Notes under the pieces: model-generated
Told to the model about the DNA's origin: nothing
What the model saw: only the letters and a program-made list of their open reading frames with translations
Database searches by the model: none
Source: Rhinopomastus cyanomelas
Taxonomy: Eukaryota > Chordata > Aves > Bucerotiformes > Rhinopomastidae
Length of the DNA stretch: 64,000 nt
Reading direction: 5' to 3'
Assembly (NCBI GenBank): GCA_013400115.1
Contig: VXBP01002270.1
Coordinates: 105,434-169,433 of the forward strand
Made by a program: the position numbers and the translations under genes
Shown here: piece after piece, positions 34,686 to 47,017 of the stretch
Layout of the letters: each line of letters starts with the position of its first letter
Numbering within the stretch: the first letter of the stretch is position 1

Positions 34686-35640
34686 CTAAAAAAGGCTTCC
34701 AGGCCCATAGCTCTGCTTCCTCTCTTGCCTTCATTTTCACAGATTCTGGGTAACTTTTCTTCTTCAAAAAACCCTGGACTGTCCCTAGAGAGATTTTCCT
34801 TCTTGTGTTGCTCTTCCTGCTCTCGCAGAGGTTTTCAGTTCTTACGAGACTCAGACCCATGACATGCATTTGCCTCTCCAATTCAAACATGAACGTGCTG
34901 CTAGGACTTTCCATGCTCAGGGATTGTCTCTCCTTAGATGCAAGAAAAAAACCCCACAGGAAAGAGCAAATCTAGGCACCTCCTGAAGAAGGGATGGAAC
35001 AGCAGCACAAGGTAATCCTGCCTGTGGAAGCCACATACTTCTCACCTGCAAAACAAGCAGCAGAAGAGTGGTTTGGCTGACTCCAGTTGATTCTGCAGGC
35101 TCTGCCTCCCTGTGCTCTCAATCTGCATTCTCAGTTCCCACGGCCTCCGAGCGGTGACAGGGAAAATAACCAGAGCAGCCACGGGCCATGCAGATGAACT
35201 CTCAATTATTTAGATGACTCAACTCTACTGCCATAAATCAGGCTGATCCTCTGCCGCAGGAAAGGGTCCGGGGTGTTAAGTAAATAGACAGTAAATTTCA
35301 TGGGATTTGGTCAAAATGAGGATTGTCATTACTTTTCCATTCCATGAAGACTAATCTTGGTTATAATTATCCCAGCTATATCCTCATCTCAGCTCAATAG
35401 CTCATACACTGATAAATGAAGCTACCACAAATGCCTCTCCCTTCCCTGATGTGATCCAGATGGATGGAGAAACAGGTTTTTTTTCCTTCTCCACTTGCTA
35501 TTTCCAGATACCCAGTGGCCAGGGCACTGGCAAGTGTGAATCAGTACAGCTCCACCAATTTACTCCACTCCTTAGAGCACATTAGAATCCAGCTTCCTAC
35601 TTCTAAACTTCAAATAATGTGTTGCAGAGAGGTGATCTTC
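34686..35640. other. LHPP: CR1-free intron 6 stretch
   Basis: 950 bases without CR1; the part 35150-35440 is the candidate element listed separately. Confidence 0.4.
35150..35440. promoter_or_regulatory. Candidate conserved noncoding element
   Basis: Homeodomain-like and GATA-like cores (CTCAATTATTTAGATGAC, GTAAATAGACAGTAAATT, GGTTATAATTATCCC) in repeat-free sequence. Confidence 0.3.
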
Positions 35641-35765
35641 ACAGAATCACAGCACAGTAGGGATTGGAAGGGACCTCGAAAGATCAGGCAGTACAATCCT
35701 CCTGCCACAGCAGGATCCCCAGCAGGACCAAGTCACACAGGAACATGTCCAGGCAGGCTTTAACA
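35641..35765 (-). mobile_element. CR1 LINE 3' end
   Basis: CAGAATCACAGCACAGTAGG to GGAACATGTCCAGGCAGGCT; ATTAGGGATTGG type with a few changes. Confidence 0.9.
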
Positions 35766-35806
35766 CAAGTAATGCAGGCTCTAAAAAGCTCTCATGTAAA
35801 AATAAA

Positions 35807-36050
35807 ACCATAGAATCACAGGTTCATCTAGATTGGGAAAGACCTTTAAGATCATCATGTCCAACCACTAACCCAGCTGTCCCAAGGCCACCGCTAAACC
35901 CTGTCCCTGAGTTCCAGATCTCCACAGCTGTGAAACATGTCCAGGGATGGTGATTCAACCCCTTTCCTGGGCAGCCTGTTCCAAGGCCTGAGGACCCTTT
36001 CCAGGAAGAACTTTTTCCTCAGGGTCAAGCTAGACTTCTCCTGTGTGTGA
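35807..36050 (-). mobile_element. CR1 LINE 3' end
   Basis: ACCATAGAATCACAGGTTCA, CTGTCCCAAGGCCACCGCTA, to CTTTTTCCTCAGGGTCAAGC. Same subfamily as 45400-45530. Confidence 0.92.
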
Positions 36051-37971
36051 AACTACAGGGTGACTAGGGACATGTTTTCAACGAGAAGCAGCTTTAAAAG
36101 CTTATGGACATAAAAATACAGCTTTGTGCAAAACTCCTGTGTCATGCACCTCAGGGACTGTTGAGGACAGGGTGATCAGTCACTCCAAACACTGCAGGAA
36201 GGGACTTTTCAAAGCAAAAGTCCATTAGCTTTGGTCAAAGCCAACTCCCCAGCTCTCTACATAGTTTAGAGGTAATAAGGACATTGGGTGTTTGCTAGAA
36301 CATCTCAACCAGCAAGGAAAGAATAAAGAGCTCCATCTGCTAGAACAAAAGCCGGCTCTTGTAGAGTGTGCCCTGATCTCATTGATGTCAGCCCCATTAA
36401 TGCTGCGTGAAATGACAGGTCTGTGATGGAGCAGCTGATGGAGCAGGACTGGCATTCACCAAGGGTGTACAGGAGATTTAGTCCAGCTGTTTAGGTTCAA
36501 GTCTCTGCCTTTCACATGGTTACCCCAGCTAGGCTGGAGTTGTTGAAGAGTATCAGGGATCAAACTGAAGATCTATCACTCTAGCTGCAAACAGAGTCAG
36601 TTCTCCCCGTCAGAAAGGCTTCAAGCTTTCATATTAAAAAATAAGGGTCTGAGCCCCTTTCTGGGTCATACACTTAACCCCTGACCTTGGGCTACCATCT
36701 ACCTTCTAAATCATGTTGACTTCAACAACAACAATAACTAATATCATAAGATACTACTGGGTGGGCTGATAGCCAGAGCCTTTGCCTTGACTATAGCTCA
36801 GGAACTTTTCAGACACCTGAAAGGAAACAAAACTCCTATTTATGGGACAGGCTCTGCCTAAATAGGACCTTTTTTGCTCCTACCATCTCCCCTTGAGTCA
36901 GACAGACCTCCTAAAACCCTTTTCTAACATGCATTTCCAATTCTCCTCCATCTTCAGGTCTTTTCTCCCCGATTCACAGCCACCATGAACGTGCCTGTGC
37001 CTGATTATCTGCTGACACATGCGTTCAGTGCTCCTGTGCGGAAAGCAACAGATCTGGAAGCTTTTCCAGCTTCCCCTCCAGATGATGTCACCCTGGGCTA
37101 GTGCCAGGCTGTGCTGTGAGTGAAAATCCTGCACTTCAGGGTCAGACACCCTCCTATTTTTAGGCGTGATTTCAGTGTTGGCTGAGCTGAGCAGTTCACC
37201 CTGTTCAGCCACGAACGCCTGCTGGGGTTTGGACAAAGCTCGGCTTTGTGGCAGGTGACGGGGCTCTGCAGCACAGGAGCCCCTTTTCAAGGCAGGAGGC
37301 AGCTGCTTTGCTCAGCATGGTGCTCCGGTAGTTCATGCCAACACAAAAACCACTTGAAACTCCCTCCCGCCCTCCACAAGCTGCCACTGTAAGACAAAAA
37401 CCAGGGTCTGAATTTGATCTGGCACTGCAGAGTATTGCCGGCTGCATCCTGCCCTCTGGAAATCACCCTGCCCGGCCCGTGAGGCACCACACACATCCAC
37501 CCGGCTCTGCTAACTTCATCACCCAGCTGTGCCTCCGTACTCCTCCCCAAAATTCCTATTAATGGTGAAATAGCTCTTTGCATTAATTTCTCAACTTGCC
37601 CTACACTGATTGGCAGATGCCAGCGTTGTGCTTTGGCCACGAGTGAGTTATGTGTTGCTGCGGGTAGACCTGGTCCCCACCAAGCCCAGCCTAAAGGCTT
37701 GCCACAGGACACAGACCCCATGGAACAGCACTAGCCCCATGTGCTGAGTGAGCTCAGCTCTCACCAGTGTAACCACACAGACTGCAGACAGAGACTGAAA
37801 GTCACAGACAAGAACTGGAATTGATTCAGGGCCCAGCGTGAACATACGTCTGGTCCCAGTGCCAGCTGCCAGCTGTCTCCATCCCAGTCAAGAGCACTGC
37901 CCAGTGAAGGGCTGAGCACTCACAGCTGGTGCCACTGGAGTTTTCCAGAGCTTTGTTGGTTAAACCCACTC
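36051..37971. other. LHPP: CR1-free island in intron 6
   Basis: 1.9 kb without CR1. At 37440-37640 there is a candidate element with TATTAATGGTGAAATAGC and GCATTAATTTCTCAAC cores. Overlapping minus frames at 36898-37721 have no recognised domain. Confidence 0.4.
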
Positions 37972-38462
37972 ATGAGACCCCACCTGCAGTGCTGGGCCCA
38001 GGTCTGGGCTCCTCAGCACAGGATAGGGATGGAGCTGTTGGAGAGGGTTTGATGTGAAGGTTGAATTCCTCTGCTGTGGGCACAAGCTGAGAGAGTTGAG
38101 GATGTTAATCCCAGAGAAGAGGTGACCTTACTCTATCACCTCTAGGGTGACCTTACTGTGGCCTTTCAGAACTTAAAGAGGCCAGTAAGAAAGATGGGGA
38201 AGACTTTTTATCAAGGGACTGCTGTGACAGGCCAAGGGGTGATGGGTTAAGCTAAAAGAGGGACTCTCAGACTAGATAGAAGGTGGTGGTGAGTCCCTGG
38301 CCTAGGTTGCCCAGAGAGGTGGGAGAAGCCCCATCCCAGGTCAGGTTGGACCTTGAGGCTCTGAGCAACCTGCTCTGGCTGGAGATGTTCCTGCTTACTG
38401 CAGGGGGCTGGCTGGATTAACTTGAAAGGTCTCTTCAACCCCAGCCATTCTATCAACCTATA
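37972..38462 (+). mobile_element. CR1 LINE 3' end, ~490 bp
   Basis: TGAGACCCCACCTGCAGTGC to CAGCCATTCTATCAACCTA. Old, diverged copy with an internal repeat of 'GGTGACCTTACT'. Confidence 0.9.
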
Positions 38463-39231
38463 AAAACCCTAATGTCACTAGAGAAGCCTGCAAGTGATCC
38501 TGCAGCATTGACAGGCCACACAGCACAGCATTCAGACAAGAAGACTCCGTTGTTTTGTGCTCGCAGGCTGCTGGCACAAGGTACTACCTCAGCACTCCTG
38601 AGCCAGAAGATTACATTTCAGATACTGAACCATTTGCTCCAAGGGAGTTACATCAGCAGCTGGCTTGGCCTGCTCCTCTCGTGTTTGCTTCTCCCTCCCT
38701 TTGAAAACAACCCTCTAAAATAAAAAATAATCAAGGACCTGCTCCCTACCCCATCTCATGCACTGCACTGCTTGTGCCTGGACTAGGGTAGGAGGCTGGG
38801 TGTCTGGCAGGAGCTAGAGGAGGGTCTGGACCACCAAGAGCCTGCAGGACCCCTAGGACAAGCAGCTCAGGGGAGGCTATGGGTGCTGTAGGAGATGAAC
38901 ACACTCTGTAGAAACCTCAGAAAGTCCCTGAGCTGCCTCCTTTCATGTGGTCCTGCCACGAGGACCTCAGTTGACAAGTTATGAGTTTGCATGGAGAAAA
39001 GAAATGGAACTGTGTTGGACAAGGGGCTGATGTTACTCATGCAGATATGGGAGTGTACATGGTCATACTGGGAAGAAGAGCTGAAAGATGAGGAACTACC
39101 AAGACATCCAGGCACTGGAGTAAACAAGAATGAAGGTTAAATGGCCCTTAGCTTTGATGTTTTTCAGAGAGGGTCTGGAAGTGTAGTTCCATATCTCAAG
39201 CTCATCTGAGCCCCATGTCCTCCCAGGTCCT
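38463..39231. other. LHPP: Intron 6 unique DNA
   Basis: Nothing recognised in 770 bases. Confidence 0.35.
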
Positions 39232-39726
39232 GCACCTTGACTACTGTGTCCAGTTTCAGGCACTTCAGTACAAGGGAGACATCAAAAGGGAGGGCAACAA
39301 AGATGGTGGAGGGCCTGGAGAATAAATATTATGAAGAGAGATGGAGAGAGTTGGGGCTGTTTAGGTTGAGGAAGAGGAGGCTAAGAGGAAACCTCATCGC
39401 TCTCTACAACTACCTGAAAGTACATTGCAGACATGTTGGTGCTGGGCTCTTCTGACAGGTCATTAGTGACAGAAGCAGAGGGAAGGGCTTCAAGCTTCAA
39501 CAAGGGATGGTTAGACTGGCCATCAGGAAGAAATTCTTCCTGGAGAGAGTGGTCAGGCACTGGGCTGGGCTGCCCAGGGTGGGGGTTGAGTCCCTATCCC
39601 TGGATGTGTTTAAAGGTTGCTGAGATGTAGTGTTGGGGGATCTGCTTTAGGGGTGAACTTGTAGAGTAGGGTTGATGGTTGGACTCAATGATCCCAAGAG
39701 TCTTTTCCAACCTGAGTGATTCTGTC
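39232..39726 (+). mobile_element. CR1 LINE 3' end, ~495 bp
   Basis: ACTACTGTGTCCAGTTTCAG to CCAACCTGAGTGATTCTGTC. Same subfamily as 58808-59356 and 62330-62712 (GTAGTGTTGGGGGATCTG). Confidence 0.93.
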
Positions 39727-40295
39727 CCACTGCCTCTTGCTTCTAGATGAAGTTATTGGTACCACCTCTTCCTCTTTCAGCCCTTTATTTATCAACTTCA
39801 GGAGAAATGGAAACCTTTAAGGCAGCTCTTTCTGCTTCCTTCATGTTTTGTGTGGCTGGAAAGCAAGAGCACAAGCAAAACTGCAGCACGAGCTGACACG
39901 GCCAACACCGCCTCGATTTGCAAAATGCCAATTGCTTCCCTTAGCAAGTGTGGAGAAGTGAAATCAAGTGGGACTGCAAGGAAAAGTCAGTTGTTGGACA
40001 TGATGAGAGCTGCTGAAACTGCTGAGTAATACTGCCTTTCCTCTCTGGCCTGATGCACTCCCCCTGCTTTACCCATCCCTGCTCCTAGTCTCATCACACA
40101 CTGGTTCTTTTCTGGTCTTAAGACTAATTAATAGTTTTTATCAAGCATTGAGCTCAGCTACATCCTGAGCAGCCTCTGCTAACTCTAAGTTTATTATGGT
40201 ATGAAGGAATAAATTAACCTGCTAATAAAAAACCCCTAAACCTCTTATTTCTTCTTTAGATACAAAGATAATTAAATTTACACAGTAGATACAAC
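39727..40295. other. LHPP: Intron 6 unique DNA
   Basis: Nothing recognised in 570 bases. Confidence 0.35.
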
Positions 40296-40652
40296 AGAGG
40301 AGAGGGGAAGGGGAAGAGGGGAAGGGGGAGAGAGAGAAACAGAGAGGGAGAGAGAGAAACAGAGAGGGAGAGAGAGAAACAGAGAGGGAGAGAGAGAAAC
40401 AGAGAGGGAGAGAGAGAAACAGAGAGGGAGAGAGAGAAACAGAGAGGGAGAGAGAGAAACAGAGAGGGAGAGAGAGAAACAGAGAGGGAGAGAGAGAAAC
40501 AGAGGGAGAGAGAAAGGGGAAAGAAGAGGGAAGGGAAAGGGGAAAGCAGAGGGAAGGGAAAGGGAGAAGCAAAGAGGGAAGTGAAAAGAGGCAAGAGTGG
40601 AGAGGAAAGGGAAGAGAGAAGAGAGATGAGAGATGAGAAAGAGAAGGGAACG
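40296..40652. repeat. Purine-rich tract with a 20-bp minisatellite
   Basis: About 355 bases almost free of pyrimidines on the plus strand. At 40321-40500 the 20-mer AGAGAGGGAGAGAGAGAAAC repeats nine times, the last eight identical. The outer parts are irregular GGGAA/GAGA sequence. The complementary strand reads as a Ser/Leu/Pro low-complexity frame, which is a by-product. Confidence 0.95.
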
Positions 40653-41254
40653 GTATGTACTGGGAAAATGTCATCATCTGAGTATGAGCATGCTAAGGCA
40701 CAACAGGATTTCACTCTGAACTTCCACTACAAAGCTGATTCAAAGATAATGGGAAGCAAATTATGGTCAAGAAAGGGATAAACACACGTGGAGATGCTCA
40801 CATGGACAGAACAAACTGTGAGTGGAAAATGTTCAGCAAGTGGTGAGTAAGTCCCTGCCTTAGGACTGACTGCAATCCCAACCTGCTGACACGAGGTTTT
40901 ACCAAACATTGCTTCAGACCTCAGCTAACATGAATTATAACCCAGCTTTTTACAGGGTAAATGCAGGGTGCGAGCCTTCCCATCTCAGACTTGGAACAGG
41001 CTTAATTATCAGGAGCGTGAGGCCACCAAAACACCTCTGGTTCTGTTTCAGCACAAGAGGAGTGCCTCTGCCCCTCCATTCTCATTACACACTCCTGGTT
41101 TGCTCTGTCGAGACCCAGGAGATGTGAACGAGCTCATAAAATTGAAGTTGTTAATCTTGGCTGTGGGTAATAACAATGTGAGGGTGCAGGGATGCTGGAG
41201 GGACCACTGCTTTGCAAAGGTGTCAGGAGCTTTCATTTACAGCTGTGAATTCAA
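40653..41254. other. LHPP: Intron 6 unique DNA
   Basis: Nothing recognised in 600 bases. Confidence 0.35.
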
Positions 41255-41500
41255 CAACAAGAGGAAATGGGGTCAGGTTGTGCCAAGGGAGGTTCAGATT
41301 GGATCTTAGGAAAAGCTTCTTCCCAGAAAGAGTGGGGAGGCCTTGGAACAGGCTGCTCATGGGGGCGGTGGAGGCACCAGGGTGGGGCAGACAGGGTGTT
41401 TCAGGAGGTGGTTTAGTGGTTGGGGGTTGTAGAGTGGACGGTTGGAATTATGATCTTGAAGGTCTTTCCCAACCTTGATGATTGTGTGATTCTGTCAGTG
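41255..41500 (+). mobile_element. CR1 LINE 3' end
   Basis: CAACAAGAGGAAATGGGGTC to TGATTGTGTGATTCTGTCA; sister copy of 18850-19112. Confidence 0.92.
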
Positions 41501-42785
41501 GAAACCTTTTTTTCTAAAGAACTTTAAGTTCATTTAGGAGGTTGCTATAACGACCCATCCTGGTTTTTCTCAATCCTTCATCGGTTGACAACGGCAGCCT
41601 AAAAGCTTTCTCCTCTGTCACAACTCTTGTCTTGATCATATTTGGATTTCTCTGCTGGCAAGCCCTTTCCCTATAAATCTTGTCCAAATTCTGTGCCTTT
41701 CCATCAATCAGATAAGAGGAACACATCACAAGCTGCTTCATTAAGAAAGTCGGGATAATTATTCTCAGAGGATAATTACAAAGTGAAGAAACTGAAGAAA
41801 GACAACATGAAGTAACTTGACCCAGTTTTCCCAGAGACCAGTGGCAGAGCTGGAGAGAGATGACAGCTCTCGTGGTGCTCGATCCTTTTATCCTTCATCC
41901 CTGGGGTATCCTTTACGTCCATAATGAAGCAGCTCAGGGATGTTGTGGTATCAGCCCTGGCCATGAGATAAATCCCAATCAAACAAAGAAAACCTCATGT
42001 GAGCACTGAGAGGGGATGCACCCTGACACTGCCAGACTCTGAAACCACTCCAGAGCTCCTAGTGAGCTGGGCCAGCAGGTAACACTGCCATGAATATTCC
42101 TAGCTACCACCACACACCAGTGACAGGAAGTTCTTTATCTAAAACTCAAGAACCTGTAAATAACAATGAGGAGAAAGGGGGCAGCAATTCTTCCACTCTG
42201 CCAAGAATCACCTGCAATGAAATGCACTCGGGGAACCTAAAAGCTGCTTGTGATTTTACACAAAGACATTTGGAAATGCCTCAGAGTAATTTTTCTCTGC
42301 TCTAACTTGCAGTCTACAAAGAGAGGGATGAGGATATCACACAGCACTGCAGAATCAAGAGTTATCTTGGAAGTTATGAGTGTGATGTCAAGCTGCAAGT
42401 GGAATTAGCATGGACCCTGTTATAGGAAGACAAGTATATGCTTTTCCCTAGATGGGAGAGATGTTGGCGATGAAAGGTCTCCACATGGATGAACACAGCA
42501 CCTTTGTAATCAGATTTCTCAGCATCTTTTTTCTGTTAGCATCCTGACAGCATCTTATCTTCATATACAAGAGTCTGATCTGTCCTGTAGAAGGGACAAG
42601 AAGAGAGTGGACAAACCTGCAGACCAGACTGACCCTTTGTATCTGGATGTTACACCTAAGAAAGGCTGTACTTGGCCAACACAACTGCTCACCCCACGTC
42701 AAAGACCTGTGTTGGCTGAGGTCCTCACAAGACATCATCTTATCTCTACATCTTCCCACTATCACCAGGACTTGTGCCAGTAGAC
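41501..42785. other. LHPP: CR1-free stretch in intron 6
   Basis: 1.3 kb without CR1. No exon recognised. Confidence 0.35.
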
Positions 42786-43066
42786 ATTTGATGATAGGAC
42801 ATGGGGCAATGAGTGTAAGCAGGAACACAGGAGTTTCCACATCAGTATGAGAAGGAACTTCTTCCCAGTAAGGGTGACAGAGCACTGGAAGGGGCTGCCC
42901 AAAGGGGTTGTGGAGTCTCCTTCTCTGGAGGCATTTAAAACCTGCCTGGACATGTTCCTGTGCGACTTGATCTCGGGGATCCTGCTCTGGCAGAGGGATT
43001 GGAATGGATGATCTTTCCAGGTCCCTTCCAATCCCTAATGTTCTGTGATTCCATGATTCCATGATG
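42786..43066 (+). mobile_element. CR1 LINE 3' end
   Basis: TGATGATAGGACATGGGGCA to TGTTCTGTGATTCCATGATT; ends in two ATTCCATG units, the target-primed tail. Confidence 0.93.
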
Positions 43067-43150
43067 CAGCTGAATTTACTCTGCTTCATGGACTGATCTA
43101 CGCTGTGTCTGGGTGAGCTATTGAGAAAGAGCTCAACACTTGAGATAAAG

Positions 43151-43348
43151 TCACGGAATCACAGGATGGTGGATTGGAAGGGACCTCTGGAGATCATCTC
43201 ATCCAACCCCCCCAGCTAGAGTAGGGTCACCCAGAGCAGGTTGCGCAGGACTGTGTCTGGATGGGTTTTGAATTCATCCAGGGAAGACTCCACAACCTCT
43301 CTGGGGAGTCTCTTAGAGCTCCATCACTCTAACAGCAAAGAAGCCCTG
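43151..43348 (-). mobile_element. CR1 LINE 3' end
   Basis: GTCACGGAATCACAGGATGG, CACCCAGAGCAGGTTGCGCA, to CTCTAACAGCAAAGAAGCC. The only copy here of this subfamily. Confidence 0.9.
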
Positions 43349-44079
43349 CTGGAGGATTAAGTGCTTTAGAGCAGATGATAAGCAGAGATGCAGGAGCGAG
43401 GAAGAGGTAAAGCTTGTCACACTAATGCTAACCGGCCGCACAAATTTTCTTAAAGATTCAAAAGAAGCCAGAGGTGAAGGAGATAACTTTCAGGACCTTC
43501 ATTCAAAGTGGTATAAAACTATTTCATTTAATAGTATTTATTTAATTCATCCTTTGAATCTCACCCTGGGAGCAGACAACACTGAAGAAGGCCAGAGAGG
43601 CCGCCTTGCAGAGGTCTGGGAGGGAGGGAGGCAGCCCTGAGGCTACGCTCCCTCCCCATCTGCTTCTCCTCTGGACCTTGACTTGCCTGCCAAGCCAACC
43701 ACCGGCACCCTGCATTCACAAACCCAGTTCCTCCATTCAGCGAGGAGCTGGCACTGGTCACCAGCATCACTGAGCAACACAGCACAGACAGCAGCACAAA
43801 GAAAGGCTTCTGTGGCACCGCAGGCTGAGGTCAGCTTCCTGCATCCACAGAAGACCTGTCCACCCTTACCTACTGCCAAAACCTCTGCAGCAGCAGCTCA
43901 ACCGATTCATAAAAGGGACAAAGGGGACCTTGTCTTCTCATCCAATTGCTTACAGCCTGGGATCTTCACGGGATTGCTGAAGTCTCTTTCAAATACAATA
44001 GACAGTGAGCAAACCTTACCTACGGTACAAAACACTTGGCAGGCAGCAGACCTCAAAAATGAGGTACAGAACATATGTA
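43349..44079. other. LHPP: Intron 6 unique DNA
   Basis: No repeat recognised. A 156-codon plus frame (43683-44153) runs into the next CR1 and is not a convincing gene. Confidence 0.35.
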
Positions 44080-44222
44080 GACAGGCTGGAAAGAGTCCAG
44101 AGAAGGGCTACAAAGATGGTCTAGGAAGGTCTAGGAAGCTGAGAAAAGGCTGAAAGAACTGGGTTTTATCCAGCCTGGAGAGAAGGCAGCTTCAGGAAGA
44201 CCTTATGATGCTCCAGTATTAA
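44080..44222 (+). mobile_element. CR1 LINE internal fragment
   Basis: CAGGCTGGAAAGAGTCCAGA to GACCTTATGATGCTCCAGTA; contains a local duplication of GGTCTAGGAA. 3' part absent. Confidence 0.82.
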
Positions 44223-44285
44223 AAGGGTGGCTAGAAGAAGACAGATGCTCCCTTTTTACAAGGAATCCCATGGAAATAAAGTCAT

Positions 44286-44388
44286 TCATAGAATCATAGA
44301 ATCATTAGGGATTGGAAGGGACCTGGAAAGATCATCTAGTCCAATCCCCCTGCCACAGCAGGATCATCTAGACCAAGTCATACAGTCA
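44286..44388 (-). mobile_element. CR1 LINE 3' tail
   Basis: TTCATAGAATCATAGAATCA, ATTAGGGATTGGAAGG, to GATCATCTAGACCAAGTCAT. Confidence 0.92.
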
Positions 44389-44477
44389 GTGTGGGTTAGC
44401 AGGGACCACAGAATCATCCATTCCCTCACATCCAGCAGTAAGTTGTGTACCTGCAACAACTCCTCGGGATAGGTCAT

Positions 44478-45145
44478 CACAGAATCACAGAGTAATCCTG
44501 GTTGGAAAGGACCTCTTAGATCACTGAGTCCAACCAGACCCACAACAACAAAAAACCTAAATACCTGATGGATCCACAAACACAAAACAACCCCCTCCAT
44601 GCCTGTCACCATAGCAGGGTGTGAAGCACCATGGCTACATGTTTCTTAAATACCTCCAGGGATGGTGATCCAACCACTTCCCTGGGAAGACCCTCCCAAA
44701 TGCCTCATCACTCTTTCTATAAAGAATTTCTTCTTCATATCCAATCCAAACCTCCCCTGCCTCAACTTCAGACCATTTCCCCTGGTTTGGTCATTAGTTA
44801 CTAAGAAGAGGCCAACACCCACCTCTCGACAGCCTCCTTTCAGGTAGTTGTAGAGGGCAGTGAAGTTCCCCTCAGCCTAATTTGAACCTGCCCAGCTCCT
44901 TCAGCCTCTCCTCATAGGACTTGTTCCCTAAACCCCTCATGAGCTGGGTAGCTCTGCTCTGGACACATTCCAGCATCTCAATGTCCTTCCTATAATAAAG
45001 GGCCCAGAACTGACCCCAGTACTTGAGATGAGGCCTCACAAAGGCTGAGTACAAGAGCCCCATAATTTCCCTTCTCCTGCTGACCACCATCCTGTTGGCC
45101 TTCTTGGCCACCTGCGTGCACTGCTGGCTCATATGAAGCCAGCAC
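44478..45145 (-). mobile_element. CR1 LINE 3' end, ~670 bp (longest)
   Basis: ATCACAGAATCACAGAGTAA at the 3' end, GTTAGTAGAG-type internal blocks, up to CTGCGTGCACTGCTGGCTCA. The right part reaches further toward the ORF2 end than any other contiguous copy here. The 86-codon minus frame 45132-44872 is CR1 sequence. Confidence 0.93.
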
Positions 45146-45399
45146 CCCCAGTTATTTTAACTCTTAAATCAGCACCTGATTTGCTGAATTAGGGCACTAC
45201 AGCTGTGGTGGGAATAGAAAAAAACCACTCATGGCTGTAGAAACAGAGAGAGCACTGAGCTGGAGTGTCTGAGCAAGGCGCTCAGAACTGGGATGCCTGG
45301 AAACCTCACTGCGCCTGGGCTGTCCCGGACGTGAATGTGCTACCGGCGCCCTCCAGAGGCTCTGCGCTGTAGCACACAGCTCTGTGCCAGCCAGAAGCA

Positions 45400-45530
45400 C
45401 AGACTCCTTCAGGTTAGAAAAGGCCTCTGAGCTCATCAGTTCCAACCATGAACCCAGCTGTCCCAAGGCCACCGTGAAACCCTGTCCCTGAGCTCCAGAT
45501 CTACACGACTGTGAAACACATCCAGGTGTC
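45400..45530 (-). mobile_element. CR1 LINE 3' tail
   Basis: CAGACTCCTTCAGGTTAGAA to ACACGACTGTGAAACACATC; same subfamily as 35807-36050. Confidence 0.88.
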
Positions 45531-45563
45531 TTACAGATCCAGCTTTAAACTAAGCTCACCACA

Positions 45564-45590
45564 AAATAATGACATTTTAAGTCATTATTT
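45564..45590. repeat. Perfect 10-bp inverted repeat
   Basis: AAATAATGAC (45564-45573) and GTCATTATTT (45581-45590), 7-base spacer; a third, direct AAATAATGA follows at 45592-45600. Confidence 0.85.
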
Positions 45591-45671
45591 AAAATAATGA
45601 TCTTACCTGTTAATTTCATCTTGCCCATCAGCTTTGACTCCCGTATTTTTTATTATCTCTCTCCATACTGA

Positions 45672-46215
45672 CTGTGTGCTTCCCCCTGTACTGGGAACTG
45701 GGGAGGCCTTCCCTTGAGTCCTGGGGGCAGTTGTGGGCCCCTCACTTCAAGAAAGAGACTGAGGGGCTGGAGCAGGTCCAGAAGAGCAACAAGGCTGGGG
45801 AAGGGACTGGAGGGAAAGGCTGATGAGGAGAGGCTGAGGGAGCTGGGGGTGTTTAGCCTGGAGGAGAGGAGACTCAGGGGGGACCTTCTCACTCTCTACA
45901 ACTTCCTGAAAGGAGGTTGTAGGCAGGTGGGAGTTGGGCTCTTCTCCCAGGCAACCAGCACCAGGATGAGAGGGCAGAGCCTGAAGCTGCCACGGGAGGG
46001 TTGGGTTGGATGTTCGGAAGCCCTTCCTCATGGAAAGGGTGCTCAGAGCCTGGACTGGACTGCCCATGGTAGTGGTGGAGTCCCCATCCCTGGAGGTATT
46101 TAAGGCCAGCCTGGCTGTGGCCCTTAGTGCCCTGGTGTGGCCAGTGTGGTGATGTTAGGTCCTGGGCTGGCTGAGCTCAGAGGGCTTTCCCAGCCTCACT
46201 AATTCTGTGATTCCG
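45672..46215 (+). mobile_element. CR1 LINE 3' end, ~545 bp
   Basis: CCCCCTGTACTGGGAACTGG to CACTAATTCTGTGATTCC. Shares the CTGGGCTGGCTGAGCTCAGA end with 11120-11502. The plus frame 45714-46103 inside it is repeat sequence. Confidence 0.93.
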
Positions 46216-47017
46216 CATTTTGGTTTTCCATCAGCCATTCCTATAGAACATACCCATCTCTGAGCAATCTGAGCTATTCCTTGTGCCCACATTGCTAACA
46301 CCACACTCTCCAATTACTTCCACACGTCATCTGTATTTCACTGCCATACAAGAAGATTCCAGGTAGCACCAACCACACACTGAAGCAGGAATCATCACAG
46401 CGGAAAATTATGTTTTCACTTTTTACGACTCCCCTTCCAGCTCTGAAATCCTGACTCAAACTGGATACCAGGGAACATTTTCCCAGCATATGATTATACA
46501 TATTTATATGGCTGAGTGTGTACATACAGTTTGTGTCAGCTGTTTGAACAGTTTGGCTGCAGCGTCACCTGGGGTGTGTTCCATCATGGGCAAAGTATGT
46601 CCCAGGAGATTATCTGCTGAGTAGCAAAGCTCTAATTTATCTCTGTGTGTGCAGAGATACCCACTCCACAAACACCTGTAGCTGTGTGACACTACAATGT
46701 GGATTCTCAAAGTGATCCTGTTAATATCAGAGTAAAATCAACTGTTAAAGCCTCATTTTCTCCTTGAGGAAATTAATTGAATTACACAGAGTGCAGACAG
46801 CACAACCTACATATCTTCTCTTTAATCTTTGGGGTCTTTTCATATGAATAACTGACTCTGAGATGTACTTCCAGATGCAAAAATACACAAAATACTACAC
46901 AGTAGTAGCTATTTGTTTTCCTCAGAAGTCATTACTCACTGAAACAGTAGAATTAAGGCACTGATGTGACTTGGATGAGCAATTAGGGTGCACTTGACAC
47001 AAAGCTGGGTGGTGTAG
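46216..47017. other. LHPP: Intron 6 unique DNA
   Basis: 800 bases, no repeat recognised; AT-rich around 46750-46870 (GAAATTAATTGAATTACAC). Confidence 0.35.

Noticed and set aside
40222..40714. 150-residue Ser/Leu/Pro 'protein' on the minus strand
   Set aside because: By-product of the purine-rich minisatellite.
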